DNA of 64,000 nt from Todiramphus chloris collaris (taxonomy: Eukaryota; Chordata; Aves; Coraciiformes; Alcedinidae): positions 4,292,242-4,356,241 of the forward strand of contig JANVCC010000120.1 of assembly GCA_025345505.1 (NCBI GenBank). The letters run 5' to 3'. This document shows, one piece after another, positions 62,603 through 64,000 of this stretch. Below the pieces are notes generated by a model. The model ran no database searches. It saw only the letters and a list, made by a program, of their open reading frames with translations, and was not told the origin of the DNA. Each line of letters begins with the position of its first letter. Positions within the stretch are counted from its first letter, which is position 1. A program made the position numbers and the translations under genes.

Positions 62603-63958
62603 TTAGCTCTGCAGGTATGGTTTTGCTCTTTGCAGTCCTTCCTTCAGGAACTGGAGGTAAGTTGCAGTTGAAGGGTCTTCAAAATTGCTTGAGAAACTAA
62701 AGATGTTACTTTCAACATCTTCAGGCTTCATAGAAGTAATATCCAGGAAGTGGTTGGCATTGATATGGTGAACCTGGGAAAGAAAACAGCCGAGGAGAGG
62801 AGACTTTAAAGGCCAGAACAATTCCCCAACCACTGCCTTGGCCTCTAGCCAGGGCACAAGTGACAAGACTGTAACAACTCTTGAACAATCTCTAATAATC
62901 CAGCAGGATTCAGGATCGCATTTCAGTCAGAGAAAGATGTGTGAAAGTATCAGAAGATGAAGGTGATTTGGGAAGAGCCACACAGACATAAAACTCGTCT
63001 GGGTGCGGGCTGTGGAGACGGCAGCTCCGCCTCGCTGACCGCTGAGGTGCTGCTCTCAGCCCAGCCCGGCTGCAAAGAGCTCCCCTGTGAAGGTGGGGAA
63101 GGAGGACACGTGGCCACTGACCACAGCAACCACCTCAGGCTGAGGCCACCACCAGCCCATAGCCTCCTCTGGAGGGGAGCCCCTGAAGAGACGGGGAGGA
63201 GGCACTGCAACGCGTGACCAGCCAGGATCTGGCACGTGCGGGGCACAAACGGATTAGCCCTGGCAGGATCCTCCTCTGCAGGCAGCGTGGTGAGCACTGT
63301 CACACTGCCAAGCGTCAGGACTGTTGTTCTTCAAATCCAAGGCTGGGGGGGCTGCCGGGGAGCATGGCAGAGCCAAAGCGTGTGGTTCTGCTAATGGCTG
63401 ATCTGCTGTGATAAACTCGGGGGATCAAGAGGGAGATAAATGTGCCTGGAGGTGTTGTTATGGAGAGGTTTTCTTCAAAGCATGAGCACAAGGGACAACG
63501 GGTGAAGGAAACAAACTACGATGGCTTCCCAAAGGTCACTGACTCCAACCAGGGACAATGAGGAATCACAGGCAGACATTTGGTTCAAGTCTGATTGTTC
63601 CCCTCTCTGCCCAGAGCTGCTGTTGTTCTGTCTAAATAAAAAGCCATTTGTTACAGATTTCTTGGTAGAGCTGTTATCTGCCTGCCACAGCACCCCCGAG
63701 AGAACGGCACCAAGGGGGACTATGGCCTGACAAACGCTCGAGGAGCCAGGGCCTGGCCGGGGGACCGGGCACTCGCTGCAGGGGCTGCACATGACCCTGA
63801 AAAGGGCACATTCTGCGGGGAAGAGCCAAGCCCAGTTAAAGGGGTAGCGAACGTACCACCGTGCCATTGGGGAGGCAGATGATCATCTCCACAGGGAAGT
63901 TGTATTTTTCCAGGTGCAGGTCAGCCAGCTTGCTGTAGAACTCATTTGCTCTGTTGCT
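62603..63958 (-). CDS. SELENON: Selenoprotein N, C-terminal part (gene continues beyond the window)
   Basis: Two exons on the minus strand: 63857-63958 (34 codons, [20 protein letters not shown] onward to CLPNGTV) and 62603-62773 (57 codons, [13 protein letters not shown] through EDPSTATY to the stop). Both boundaries are phase 0. They match the extreme C terminus of human selenoprotein N almost residue for residue. The protein is an ER-membrane glycoprotein and redox calcium sensor that regulates SERCA; defects in humans cause congenital myopathy. The catalytic selenocysteine codon lies in earlier exons outside the window, so it cannot be checked. Order after MTFR1L agrees with human 1p36.11. 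Confidence 0.95.
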
Positions 63959-64000
63959 CTGTAAGGAGACCCCAAAGTAACACGTCTGCACAGACCAGAA

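Overview
This window looks like bird nuclear DNA, probably from a small GC-rich chromosome. Genes have the vertebrate exon-intron form with short introns. CpG islands mark the promoters. The interspersed repeats are CR1 LINE fragments whose 3' ends carry the avian-type TTCTATGA tail. The gene content and the run STMN1-PAQR7-AUNIP-MTFR1L-SELENON match human 1p36.11, while TAF12 and RAB42 match human 1p35.3. From memory, both blocks correspond to one chicken microchromosome (chr 23); this could not be checked here.

Layout. 1-10,594 (+): a complete 15-exon DCBLD-family receptor (CUB, LCCL, F5/8C, membrane segment, tail with seven YxxP motifs), apparently neither DCBLD1 nor DCBLD2. 11.2-17.3 kb (+): TAF12, a TFIID/SAGA histone-fold subunit, with two upstream exons that could add 43 residues. 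18.8-22.5 kb (-): two head-to-tail small GTPase genes, a RAB39-like gene and RAB42; RAB42 carries a one-base excess in a C run. 22.5-35.4 kb: gene-poor, with a minisatellite next to RAB42 and several AT-rich, homeodomain/POU-site-rich blocks that look like conserved enhancers. 35.4-40.3 kb (+): STMN1 (stathmin), with a CpG-island promoter and a 100-N assembly gap in its first intron. 42.2-46.1 kb (+): PAQR7 (membrane progestin receptor alpha), with an intronless coding region. 46.7-49.9 kb (+): AUNIP, a centrosome and DNA-end-resection protein. 51.8-59.9 kb (-): MTFR1L, an outer-mitochondrial-membrane morphology factor. 62.6-64 kb (-): the last two coding exons of SELENON; the gene continues beyond the window.

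The genes form no pathway. They are independent housekeeping or signalling genes whose order is conserved in vertebrates. All gene models below were built by hand from splice sites, reading-frame continuity and remembered family sequences; each sums to an open frame except RAB42. No prokaryotic operon, CRISPR array, tRNA, rRNA or virus was seen.
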